Of a DNA stretch of 9,957 bases, positions 1-6,998 are shown piece after piece. How positions within the stretch are numbered: position 1 is the stretch's first letter; every line of letters begins with the position of its first letter. The notes under the pieces are model-generated. The model was not told the DNA's origin and did not search any database. It saw only the letters and a list, made by a program, of their open reading frames with translations. A program made the position numbers and the translations under genes. Where the stretch lies: the NCBI GenBank assembly GCA_003551985.1, contig PUOB01000010.1, positions 1-9,957 on the forward strand. Direction: 5' to 3'. The stretch is from Desulfobacteraceae bacterium (lineage in GTDB: Bacteria; Desulfobacterota; Desulfobacteria; Desulfobacterales; Desulfosalsimonadaceae).

Positions 1-21
1 CGATTTCGATTTCGATTCCGA
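1..21. repeat. Short hexamer tandem (CGATTT-like, about 3 units)
   Basis: The window opens with CGATTT CGATTT CGATTC, three near-identical 6-bp units. It may be the 3' end of a gene lying to the left: the frame from base 3 stops with TGA at 36-38, just before the ribosome-binding site of the next gene, and the frame from base 1 stops with TAA at 28-30. Too little is visible to choose. Confidence 0.35.
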
Positions 22-49
22 AGAAGCTAAATCCTTGAGGAGTGGGTGT

Positions 50-367
50 ATGAAAATGAACTGGTTATGGCCGACGGTGCTTCCGGTACTGGTTTTATCT
101 GGGTGTATGCATCGACCGGGCGAACGCCCGATGGGTGGATGGGATCATGTAATGGGACCGTTTGGATACGGAGGCGTGTTTATGTGGCTGTTCCTCATTA
201 TTCTTGTGGGCTTGATCGCGTATTTCCTGCTGGAACAGCGGCGAAAGGACGAAAACAATGTCAAATCGACCCCTGAAACGGCCCTGGATATCCTGAAAAA
301 GCGATACGCGAGGGGGGAAATTTCAAAAGACGAATTCGACCGGATGAAAGACGATATCGACTCCTGA
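50..367 (+). CDS. SHOCT-domain small membrane lipoprotein
   Basis: Predicted 105-residue envelope protein of unknown specific function. The start at 50 is chosen because an AGGAG ribosome-binding site (38-42) lies 7 bases upstream and because it places a lipoprotein signal at the N-terminus: a hydrophobic stretch ending in the lipobox L16-S17-G18-C19. A Gly/Met/Trp-rich linker follows, then a transmembrane segment at about residues 43-62 ending in EQRR, which suggests the rest is cytoplasmic. The last 30 residues (about 76-103, ending EISKDEFDRMKDDI) match the SHOCT (short C-terminal) motif, a small helical domain often tethered to membrane proteins. A TTG start at 35 would extend it by five residues but would overlap the ribosome-binding site. 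Having both a lipobox and a transmembrane helix is slightly odd; the signal could instead be an uncleaved anchor. The next gene is 119 bp away on the same strand. Confidence 0.8.
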   Translation: MKMNWLWPTVLPVLVLSGCMHRPGERPMGGWDHVMGPFGYGGVFMWLFLIILVGLIAYFLLEQRRKDENNVKSTPETALDILKKRYARGEISKDEFDRMKDDIDS

Positions 368-486
368 AACGCTCCATGCAGAAGTCATCCCAAAATATTG
401 TGTTGGCAAGTCCGCCATGGCTGTTTGCATAAGGAAAAACAGATCCTGTAATTGTATATGAATGAGAAAACGGATACTTTACCAGT

Positions 487-741
487 ATGAGAGACATTGA
501 AATTTCCCAGGCGCCGATAGAACTCTATAAGGTCCTGAAGATAGACAACAGCGTCGGAAGCGGCGGGGAGGCAAAATATGTCATTTCCGAAGGCTTGGTG
601 ATGGTTAACGGAAAGGTTGAGATCCGAAAGCGGAAGAAGATTTATTCAGGTGACGTGGTTGAATTCAACAATGAAAAAATGCGCGTAAAGGAGGTTCCCC
701 ATGGCAAAGCTGGACCATGCGGCGCCGGAGGCCACGGTTGA
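487..741 (+). CDS. S4-domain RNA-binding protein, YbcJ-like
   Basis: An 84-residue protein dominated by an S4 RNA-binding fold at about residues 10-66: an N-terminal helix pair ([10 protein letters not shown]), the loop [18 protein letters not shown], the basic turn [10 protein letters not shown] and the strand GDVVEF. This is the pattern of stand-alone S4 proteins such as E. coli YbcJ (about 70 residues), which bind structured RNA. No better start lies upstream, since the frame is closed by TGA at 463-465, and the start has no clear Shine-Dalgarno. A weak promoter-like pair (TTGCAT 425-430, TGTAAT 447-452, 16-bp spacer) lies upstream. The last 14 or so residues ([13 protein letters not shown]) are low-complexity and are read out of frame from the overlapping wrbA remnant (overlap 701-741), so the native C-terminus has probably been changed by the deletion in wrbA. 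Confidence 0.82.
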   Translation: MRDIEISQAPIELYKVLKIDNSVGSGGEAKYVISEGLVMVNGKVEIRKRKKIYSGDVVEFNNEKMRVKEVPHGKAGPCGAGGHG

Positions 742-871
742 CGAACTGCCGGACTATGATGCGATCATTTTCGGGACCCCGACCCGGTTTGGGAATATGT
801 GCGCGCAGATACTGATCATCGCCCGCTACCAGGGCGCACACGTGGCCAAAATAGCAAAAAAACTGGCCTGA
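701..871 (+). pseudogene. wrbA: wrbA remnant with two in-frame internal deletions
   Basis: Frame 701-871 encodes 56 residues that match WrbA, the FMN-dependent NAD(P)H:quinone oxidoreductase (about 200 residues when intact), in two separate pieces. Residues 9-36 ([17 protein letters not shown], then [12 protein letters not shown]) are the middle of the flavodoxin fold with its FMN-binding loop. Residues 40-55 ([16 protein letters not shown]) are the normal extreme C-terminus. Between them roughly 90 residues are missing, and about 55 more are missing after the initial MAK. The gene keeps a strong AAAGGAGG ribosome-binding site (687-694), an ATG, the frame and a WrbA-like stop, so the ORF remains translatable. 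It cannot fold as a flavoprotein. Its 5' end overlaps the S4 gene by 41 bases and its stop lies 6 bases from the end of the convergent gene. Deletion sizes rest on my memory of E. coli WrbA. Confidence 0.85.
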
Positions 872-877
872 TATGTC

Positions 878-3800
878 TCAGTGCCTGTCTTTTTTGCCGA
901 AAACGCCCAAGGGTGTCGCGGGATCCGTCACCGCGCCGATCTTGTATGCATAGGACGTCTTGTTGGCAATATCTTCATCTGTGACAATGTGTACGCCAAG
1001 CAATCCTTCCGAGGAGTAACCGGTTTTGAGGTAATTGATTTCGGCCAGGGCCATGCTCCAGCCTTCAAGCCAAAGCTCCAGGTCCTTTCTTTGCTCTTCG
1101 CTGCCCGCGAAATGCAGGATTATATCGATATCGCTTCCCGGTCCCGCCGTTCCGCTGTTCACGCTCCCGATCAGATAGGCGTTTTTGACCCCGAAGCGCG
1201 AAGGATCGAGGCGCTCAGCGATGCATTCCGCCATGTAGGACCGCCATTGCCAGAATTTATCGTCGAAACGGATATCTTCGTGTCGTTCAAATTTCTTGTT
1301 TGCCAGTATTTCACTGATCGGTACGGCTTTTTCACCGGTATGCTCATCGAGAAAACCGATCGCTTCACCGATCTCGGCATTCATTGAAACCTTGAGCACC
1401 TTTCCATTGGTTGAAGCGGGAACGTCTATGACCTTGACGACATCCGAAAGCCAGCTGTAATCCGGAAGAAGCTGGGGCAACATGTTTTTCGAGCGCGAAA
1501 AAAATACATTTTTAAAAATGATTCCCTCGTCGTCGGGATAAAGCGGCAGGTAACGGATATTCGCTTCCACCAGGTCCTGAAAGAAATGGGTGCCGAAAGA
1601 CAGCTCGGGAACGTAATTCGATTTTCTTTTGGCAATCTCGATGATCGCTGAACAATTATTGATATCCGCATAGCTGACCTGAACCCCGAGCTTGATATCG
1701 CCCCTGCTTCCCCATCGTCCCGGTCCCATGAGGATAAAGCTCCGCTTCGGCAGGATCGAATTGATCCTGCTGACCGCGCGTCCCACGGCGGCCAGATCGT
1801 CCAGGGATCGAAGGTCGTTGTACCCTTCCGGATCGACATAAACGACATGGGTTATGTCGGATATAATCCCGTTGGATATATGCTTCCGGGCAGAAAAGAT
1901 GATGTCCTTTTTGTCGATATCCTTGGGTATGGGGCCGGGGGCGCTTTCGTCGCGGGAGCTTTGGGACCGGCATTGAAGCAAGTAAATATGGTTGCCATCG
2001 AAAGCGAATTCGATATCAATGGGGGTCTGCATTTTTTCCTTGAGCACTTCGAGCATTTTTTGAACAGTTTTGACAAAACTCGTTTTGGCGACCACGCCCT
2101 CGAAAGTGACAACCAGGTCATCTTGATGAAAATCGATGTCAAACATGGAGGTTTTGTGAATGTAGTCGCCCCTGTAAACGGATACGATGTCCTGAAGCCC
2201 CGGCACCAGGGGGCCAAAATGTTTGAGGAATTCAGAAATGTCTACGCTTTCGAAGGTGTTGTTTTCCAGGTTCAACAAATCGACTCTCTTGGGAGAATAA
2301 CGCTTGATCTCCTCGGGCATTGTGTTCACCCGCAGGGTCGGCTGACCGGGCGATATGAGAATCGGAAAATCGTCGTTGAGCCGGTCCACTGCGCGCGTAC
2401 CCAGCCCCATGACCATCCGGATCAGCCCATCTTCCCGCTTGATTCTCGGCGACCAGCGGAATTCGTTGTTGCTGAAAGCAACCCCGGCATAAAGCGGCAT
2501 AAAATACGGGCCTATACGGCGGCCGACCACTTCCTGGATAATAATGCCCATTTCCTCGTGGAAATCAAGCATCCCCCTCTCGGCACGATACTGAACAGAG
2601 TCCGGACTGTACATGGATGCGTAAATTTCAGTAATGGCATCCATTACGGCCTCCAGTCGCTGCTTCTTGTTGCCCTGGTTCGCCAGGAACAGGCTCTTGT
2701 ATTTGCCGGAGAAAGCGGCACCCACCTGGTCTTCGAGAATGCTGGAGCTTCTCACGATCAGGGGATTCTGGCCGAAATCGTCCAGGGCCATGGCAAGGCT
2801 CTTGACCAACTCGGGGGGGAAACGGGCGTTTTTGAGCAACTGGATGATCTGGGGGTAATTGATCCGGATTTCCTCAAGGTCCTTGTACTTCTGCTCGTTG
2901 AGTTCCTGGAGGTTGTTGTATTGCAGGAATGCCTTGATCTCGTCCGTTGTGATGTACCATGTCTTTGGCACCTTGACGGATTCAAGAAGAGGAATCTCCG
3001 CCTTCGTCATATTGATGATTTTTTTGGCCAAAAAGATCCCCGTGGCCTTTCCGCCGATCTTGCCATGACTGCCGGACGGGTAGATCAGGCGGGACGAAAT
3101 GTCGTAGAAATCATTGATCTTCAGAAACGGCTTTGCAATCCTTATAAAATCGAGGTTGTCCGTTAGAAAGCGTCGGACCAGTGCGACTTCCAGCCACCTT
3201 TCCGAGCGAAAGGCGGCATGATCGTTTCCCCCCATAAGATTGTGATACCGCGTAATCGCCTCGACGATTTCGCCGATGGAGGCATCAATTCGGTCAACCG
3301 CCTTGATAAGGGAGTTGGCTTTTTCTTCCTGGATCCATTTCTGGAGCAGTGTCGATATTTCCAGATCGCTCATGTGCTTCGATGCACGGTTGAAGGTCTC
3401 TTCGATGATCTGGGTCATCTCGTTGATGGTGACTTTTTCTCCTGGTGCGTTGACCTCCCCGGTCAAAAACTGCCTGAGAGACCCGGGACTGAAGATGCCT
3501 GGATTTTCGACTGCCCCCATGAAGCCTTTTCCGGACAGATGGTCGATCATCCGCCGGCATACGTGCATTGCCATGTCCGGATCGGTTCTCAATAAAAGGT
3601 CCGTGATGACCTTCCATTCCGGATTTGCAGTCGTTCTGCCGTCTTCTGCCTGCGCCGATGCGCTCCACTCCTGGGCTCGTTGCTTCATTTCGCGGTACAT
3701 GACAGTCTGGCCGATACGATATGCGATGGTCCGCAGCAGCTGACGCTCCTTGTTGAGGAAAAAATCGTCGTTCTCCCGCTGCACTTCCCTCGTATAGATC

Positions 3801-4096
3801 GCCTCCACAAAACCGACGACGGTATCTTCCACCTTGATATCCGCCTTTTCGGAAATTTCAGAAGGGATATATCCCTTCGATTCATAGGGGTGTTCTTTGA
3901 AAACAATCCTGGCCCGACAGTGCTCAGGGAACCTGAACCCTTCAGGCAATGCCGTTATGATCTGCTCAAAGATTTCCGGCAGGGAGAGACTTTCATCGTT
4001 GAGAATTTCGTCAATCCGGTAAAGACAATTCAACTCCTTGGCGCGTTCCTGCAGCACATCAAGTAGGTATTCATTTGAATTGGTTTTTTCGTTCAT
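878..4096 (-). CDS. Sensor / PEP-synthase-type ATP-grasp / nucleotidyltransferase fusion protein
   Basis: A 1072-residue, probably cytoplasmic multidomain protein. Residues 15-145 resemble the GAF-like sensor found at the N-terminus of some bacterial and archaeal histidine kinases (ERAKELNCLYRI, then PEGFRFPEHCRARIVF, then FFLNKERQLLRTIAYRIG). Residues 145-335 are mainly helical. Residues 345-712 form a pyruvate phosphate dikinase/PEP synthase N-terminal ATP-grasp: GKIGGKATGIFLAKKI, the nucleotide-binding VRSSSILED (447-455), QEVVGRR, and the terminal DIEFAFDGNHIYLLQCR. Residues 735-870 hold a Gly-rich block FILMGPGRWGSRGDIKLG characteristic of these fusions. Residues 975-1035 are a pol-beta-type nucleotidyltransferase, GSVNSGTAGPGSDIDI, with metal-ligand candidates D989 and D991. 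No swivelling phosphohistidine domain (TxGGxxxHxA) or PEP-binding barrel is visible, so classical PEP synthesis is unlikely. The start has only a weak AGGCAG site upstream. It follows gdhA by 72 bp. The substrate is unknown. Confidence 0.8.
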   Translation of the reverse strand: MNEKTNSNEYLLDVLQERAKELNCLYRIDEILNDESLSLPEIFEQIITALPEGFRFPEHCRARIVFKEHPYESKGYIPSEISEKADIKVEDTVVGFVEAIYTREVQRENDDFFLNKERQLLRTIAYRIGQTVMYREMKQRAQEWSASAQAEDGRTTANPEWKVITDLLLRTDPDMAMHVCRRMIDHLSGKGFMGAVENPGIFSPGSLRQFLTGEVNAPGEKVTINEMTQIIEETFNRASKHMSDLEISTLLQKWIQEEKANSLIKAVDRIDASIGEIVEAITRYHNLMGGNDHAAFRSERWLEVALVRRFLTDNLDFIRIAKPFLKINDFYDISSRLIYPSGSHGKIGGKATGIFLAKKIINMTKAEIPLLESVKVPKTWYITTDEIKAFLQYNNLQELNEQKYKDLEEIRINYPQIIQLLKNARFPPELVKSLAMALDDFGQNPLIVRSSSILEDQVGAAFSGKYKSLFLANQGNKKQRLEAVMDAITEIYASMYSPDSVQYRAERGMLDFHEEMGIIIQEVVGRRIGPYFMPLYAGVAFSNNEFRWSPRIKREDGLIRMVMGLGTRAVDRLNDDFPILISPGQPTLRVNTMPEEIKRYSPKRVDLLNLENNTFESVDISEFLKHFGPLVPGLQDIVSVYRGDYIHKTSMFDIDFHQDDLVVTFEGVVAKTSFVKTVQKMLEVLKEKMQTPIDIEFAFDGNHIYLLQCRSQSSRDESAPGPIPKDIDKKDIIFSARKHISNGIISDITHVVYVDPEGYNDLRSLDDLAAVGRAVSRINSILPKRSFILMGPGRWGSRGDIKLGVQVSYADINNCSAIIEIAKRKSNYVPELSFGTHFFQDLVEANIRYLPLYPDDEGIIFKNVFFSRSKNMLPQLLPDYSWLSDVVKVIDVPASTNGKVLKVSMNAEIGEAIGFLDEHTGEKAVPISEILANKKFERHEDIRFDDKFWQWRSYMAECIAERLDPSRFGVKNAYLIGSVNSGTAGPGSDIDIILHFAGSEEQRKDLELWLEGWSMALAEINYLKTGYSSEGLLGVHIVTDEDIANKTSYAYKIGAVTDPATPLGVFGKKDRH

Positions 4097-4168
4097 AGGC
4101 TGCCTGTTTTGTGTGGAAATCCATATTGTGGCGCAATGAAAACGGTTTTTTTCATTGGCATATCACGA

Positions 4169-5455
4169 TTACCTGACCCATCCCCGCATCCGGACGGCAT
4201 CCACAACCCGGTTGATCGCAATGACATATGCTGCATCCCGCATGTACAATTTCTTTTTTTCGGCAAGGGCATGGAGGGACTGGTAGGCTTTTGTCAGCTT
4301 GCTGTCGAGTTTTTCGAGAACTTCATCTTTTTCCCAGAAAAAATTCGTGTTGGACTGAACCTGCTCAAAGTAGCTGCACGTAACACCTCCGGAATTGGTC
4401 AGGAAATCAGGAATCAGGAAAATGCCCCGATCCTTGATGACCTCGTCGGCATCCGGCGTGGTCGGTCCGTTGGCGCCTTCGGCAATCACTTTCACCGACG
4501 GGCTGATCTTGTCAACGTTCGCCGGCGTGATCTGGTTTTCCAGAGCGGAGGGAACCAGAACATCGACTTCCTGGGAGACCCACTCCTCACCGGGAAGCAC
4601 TTCGATTCCTTCCGCCATAGCTTTTTCCCGATCGACGGTTCCGTAAGCGCTTGTGATGCCCGCAAGCTTGTCTACGTCGATGCCGTCCTTTTTCCGGAAA
4701 GTAAACGCCTGGTGGGCGTTGTTGTCCCAGCAGGAAACGGCCAGAACGGTTCCACCGAGTTCTGTAAACAGCCTGCCTGCGTATTGGGCAACGTTGCCGA
4801 ACCCCTGGAAGGAGATCGTGGCGTCCTCGATCTTGATTCCCAGGTCCTTCAGGGCCTGTCGCAGAATGTAGATGACGCCGTATCCCGTCGCCTCGATCCT
4901 CCCCAGGGATCCGCCCATTCCAACGGGCTTGCCGGTAATAAACCCCGGATACCGGCCGCCATGGATGGTTTCGAATTCATCGAGCATCCAGAGCATGTGT
5001 TTAGCGCTCGTCATAACATCGGGAGCAGGCACGTCGAGGGAAGGCCCCATAACCTTTGACAGCTGGCGTACCCACCCTCTGCAAAGCCTTTCCTGCTCGG
5101 CTTCGCTCAGATGGTGAGGGTCGCAGATAACCCCTCCCTTGCCTCCTCCAAGAGGGATATCCACAAGAGCGCACTTCCAGGTCATCCACATGGACAGCGC
5201 CCGGACTGTGTCGGCGGTTTCATGGGGATGGAACCGGATTCCCCCCTTGGCCGGGCCCCTGGCATCGTTGTGCTGGACACGAAAGCCCTTAAAAACCTTC
5301 GTACTTCCATCATCCATATGAACCGGTATTAAAACGTGATATTCCCGTAATGGCTGTCTCAGCAGCTCCCGGGTGCCTTCATCAAGATCAATCAGTTGCG
5401 CAACGTTGTCAAACTGTTCCTGTGCGTTTTCATAGGGATTGTAAGATTTTTCCAC
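4169..5455 (-). CDS. gdhA: Glutamate dehydrogenase (Glu/Leu/Phe/Val dehydrogenase family)
   Basis: A 428-residue cytoplasmic hexamer-type dehydrogenase, predicted to interconvert glutamate and 2-oxoglutarate plus ammonia with NAD(P)H. The active-site set is complete: K70 (GPAKGGIRF), K94 (MTWKCA), catalytic K106 (PLGGGKGGV) and D146 (VPAPDV). Their spacings (24, 12, 40) equal those of the Clostridium symbiosum enzyme as I recall it. The C-terminal Rossmann domain starts near IEATGYGV (188-194) and has the dinucleotide loop QGFGNVA (217-223). A conserved AEGANGPTTPDAD and NSGGVTCSYFE follow. The residues after the second strand (VSCWDNN) do not allow a safe NAD versus NADP call, and leucine or phenylalanine dehydrogenases are less likely given the length. 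The start is GTG, preceded by AAAGGGGGA about 10 bases upstream. The gene lies downstream of fic but is separated from it by a terminator, and it probably drives the large fusion gene that follows. Confidence 0.92.
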   Translation of the reverse strand: MEKSYNPYENAQEQFDNVAQLIDLDEGTRELLRQPLREYHVLIPVHMDDGSTKVFKGFRVQHNDARGPAKGGIRFHPHETADTVRALSMWMTWKCALVDIPLGGGKGGVICDPHHLSEAEQERLCRGWVRQLSKVMGPSLDVPAPDVMTSAKHMLWMLDEFETIHGGRYPGFITGKPVGMGGSLGRIEATGYGVIYILRQALKDLGIKIEDATISFQGFGNVAQYAGRLFTELGGTVLAVSCWDNNAHQAFTFRKKDGIDVDKLAGITSAYGTVDREKAMAEGIEVLPGEEWVSQEVDVLVPSALENQITPANVDKISPSVKVIAEGANGPTTPDADEVIKDRGIFLIPDFLTNSGGVTCSYFEQVQSNTNFFWEKDEVLEKLDSKLTKAYQSLHALAEKKKLYMRDAAYVIAINRVVDAVRMRGWVR

Positions 5456-5507
5456 GATTCGTATTTCCCCCTTTTTGTACTGAACATGTTATTGAATGTA
5501 AAAACCG

Positions 5508-5536
5508 TTAATATTTAATATGATTGTATAATATGC
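5508..5536 (-). promoter_or_regulatory. AT-rich stretch upstream of gdhA, probable promoter area
   Basis: This stretch between the fic terminator and gdhA is almost pure A/T, with repeated TAATAT/AATATT words and several -10-like hexamers on the minus strand (for example TATTAT, TATACA). No convincing -35 at 16-18 bp could be paired with them, so the exact promoter is not assigned. Confidence 0.25.
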
Positions 5537-5570
5537 CTGATTGCGTCGTTGCTTATCTTAATGACGTTTT

Positions 5571-5612
5571 AAAAAAAAGCGGCGATCGCATCTGATTTTT
5601 GCATCAGGCCGC
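5571..5612 (-). terminator. Intrinsic terminator after fic
   Basis: Read on the minus strand just after the fic stop: GCGGC pairs with GCCGC (5608-5612 with 5579-5583) and an inner CTGAT pairs with ATCAG (5603-5607 with 5592-5596), with an 8-base bulge on one side. Eight consecutive T residues (5578-5571) follow directly. The layout is typical of a rho-independent terminator, although the bulge weakens it. It separates fic from gdhA. Confidence 0.65.
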
Positions 5613-5621
5613 CTCAAAGCA

Positions 5622-6707
5622 TTATTTTGCAAGCATTTCAAGCAATTTTTCGTTGCACCAGAGTGTTTCGCCTTTTGCTTTGACGCTTTTGACCGCACCG
5701 ATTCGTTCGAGTTCTAAGAGATAGTTTTCCGCATTGCCCGGTGGCGCAATGCCCTCATCGACAAGAAAACGGGCCGGAATATACGGTTGGCGAAATATGG
5801 CGTTAATAAGAGCCTTGGAAAAGACGCCCGTGGGCAATTCCCCTTCGGCCTTCATGGCAGTCTCAGAAAGCAACTGCCGGATGGCCGTTATTTTTTCGTG
5901 CGAAGAGGCAGCGGTTACCTCAACCGCTGTCAGCATGAAGAGAATCCATGGCTCCCAGTTTCCCTTTTCGCTGACCTCGTTGAGCAGCCGGTAATACTCG
6001 CGGTCCCGTTGAACAATATAGCGGCTTAGATTCAGGCCGGGGTGATCCAGCAAACGATGCAGCAGGAGGAACAAGATGTTCAGGATGCGTCCGGCACGCC
6101 CGTTCCCGTCGGGAAACGGGTGGATGGCTTCGAACTGGTAATGCACCAAAGCCATCTTGATCAACGGGTCCATGCCGTCGCTGGCGTGGATGAAATCCTC
6201 GAGGTTCTTCAGTTTTTCCCGGATAACGGTCTCTCCTTCAGGCGGTGTGTAGACCACCTTTCCGGCGGCAAAGTCTACAATCCTGGCCCCTGGCATACGC
6301 CGTATTCCGAATTGATTGCCCTTTATTTTACGAACAATCTGAACATACAGTTCGGTTGAAATGAAGGCGTTTTCCTTCAGGGCCTTGCATGCCTCCCAAA
6401 ATGCGTCATAACATCTGAGTACTTCACAGGCTGCCGGACTATATCCATCCGGGCCCAATGCACAGGCCAGGAAAGCCTCTTCGTAGGATGTAAAGATGTT
6501 TTCAATCTCGGAGTTGTCCTTTGCCTCCAGGAGAACCAGTAAATTCATCAGAAACGAACAGTCCCCAAGATCCCGGGCCTTGCGGTCGAGATCTGCAAGC
6601 ACCTGTCCTGCGACGTCGGCCTTTTCCATGACCGGCGGTGTCAATATATCCGCTTCCGGCGGCAATAGCGGAAGATCGTTAAACGGAATGTTTGGATGGA
6701 ACGCCAT
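5622..6707 (-). CDS. Fic-domain protein (predicted AMP transferase) with Fic_N and winged-helix tail
   Basis: Predicted 361-residue cytoplasmic protein. Fic enzymes move AMP (or another nucleotide part) to a hydroxyl group on a target protein. Residues 5-60 are a Fic_N-type region (NIPFNDLPLLPPEADI). Residues 65-70, NSEIEN, occupy the place of the inhibitory-helix motif (S/T)xxxE(G/N), with E69 as the blocking glutamate and N where S/T is usual. Residues 185-220 contain the complete catalytic motif HPFPDGNGRAGR (H196, D200, N202, R204, R207). The last 85 residues look like a winged-helix domain. This resembles single-chain, self-inhibited Fic proteins of the SoFic type. The start at 6707 is preferred: GGAG-rich sequence lies upstream and the conserved N-terminus begins there, whereas an ATG at 6797 would add 30 atypical residues without a ribosome-binding site. 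The target is unknown. The gene is divergent from the acyl-CoA dehydrogenase. Confidence 0.88.
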   Translation of the reverse strand: MAFHPNIPFNDLPLLPPEADILTPPVMEKADVAGQVLADLDRKARDLGDCSFLMNLLVLLEAKDNSEIENIFTSYEEAFLACALGPDGYSPAACEVLRCYDAFWEACKALKENAFISTELYVQIVRKIKGNQFGIRRMPGARIVDFAAGKVVYTPPEGETVIREKLKNLEDFIHASDGMDPLIKMALVHYQFEAIHPFPDGNGRAGRILNILFLLLHRLLDHPGLNLSRYIVQRDREYYRLLNEVSEKGNWEPWILFMLTAVEVTAASSHEKITAIRQLLSETAMKAEGELPTGVFSKALINAIFRQPYIPARFLVDEGIAPPGNAENYLLELERIGAVKSVKAKGETLWCNEKLLEMLAK

Positions 6708-6966
6708 ACGGACTTTCTCTCTCCGGCGGTAAAAAATTTCCTGCACTATAGTTATAAAGCGAGTAGCGTACACCATGTGGCAGCTCCCCGCAACCATAAT
6801 TGACGAAATGTAATATTTACGGGTCTGTGCGCTTAAGCGCTTCGGGCTGGAACCCTATGGACGCCAATGTCGTGGCAATTGTATTGCATTGTCTGAATGA
6901 ACCGGGAACGGCTGGTTTGGGTTTTCGTGCAAGCACTATTGTGGCCGGTTTCGGAAAAAATGATTA

Positions 6967-6972
6967 TATAAT
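6967..6972 (+). promoter_or_regulatory. Candidate -10 box for the acyl-CoA dehydrogenase
   Basis: A perfect TATAAT lies 85 bp before the start codon in an A/T-rich block, but no good -35 stands 16-18 bp upstream (the nearest TTG-like hexamer, TTGTGG, is 22 bp away). It may depend on an activator or be fortuitous. Confidence 0.3.
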
Positions 6973-6998
6973 GGTTTAAATTATATTATACAGAATGC

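Noticed and set aside
400..432. Possible sigma-54 promoter (TTGGCA and TTTGCA words) before the S4 gene
   Set aside because: The GG to GC spacing required for -24/-12 elements is not met in any arrangement.
458..490. 10-codon upstream ORF ([10 protein letters not shown]) whose stop overlaps the S4 start codon
   Set aside because: The TGA/ATG overlap would suit translational coupling, but no clear ribosome-binding site or conservation can be shown, and ORFs this short arise by chance.
1847..3166. 439-residue plus-strand ORF
   Set aside because: It lies wholly opposite the ATP-grasp part of the 1072-residue gene, whose motifs are clear; its translation shows no domain and it is a mirror ORF caused by codon bias.
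4134..4157. Perfect 9-bp inverted repeat (CAATGAAAA / TTTTCATTG) between gdhA and the fusion gene, considered as a terminator
   Set aside because: The stem is A/T-rich with a weak predicted fold, and no T-run follows on the minus strand, so it is unlikely to stop transcription from gdhA.
4109..5059. 316-residue plus-strand ORF
   Set aside because: It is antisense to the glutamate dehydrogenase gene, which has its full catalytic set; no motif or ribosome-binding site supports the plus-strand reading.
5582..5589. GCGATCGC palindrome resembling the cyanobacterial HIP1 octamer
   Set aside because: A single copy was noticed, inside a terminator-like hairpin, and the gene content does not suggest a cyanobacterium.
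6857..6979. 40-codon plus-strand ORF in the fic/acyl-CoA dehydrogenase intergenic region
   Set aside because: No ribosome-binding site, no recognised family, and it ends in the A/T-rich promoter-like block.
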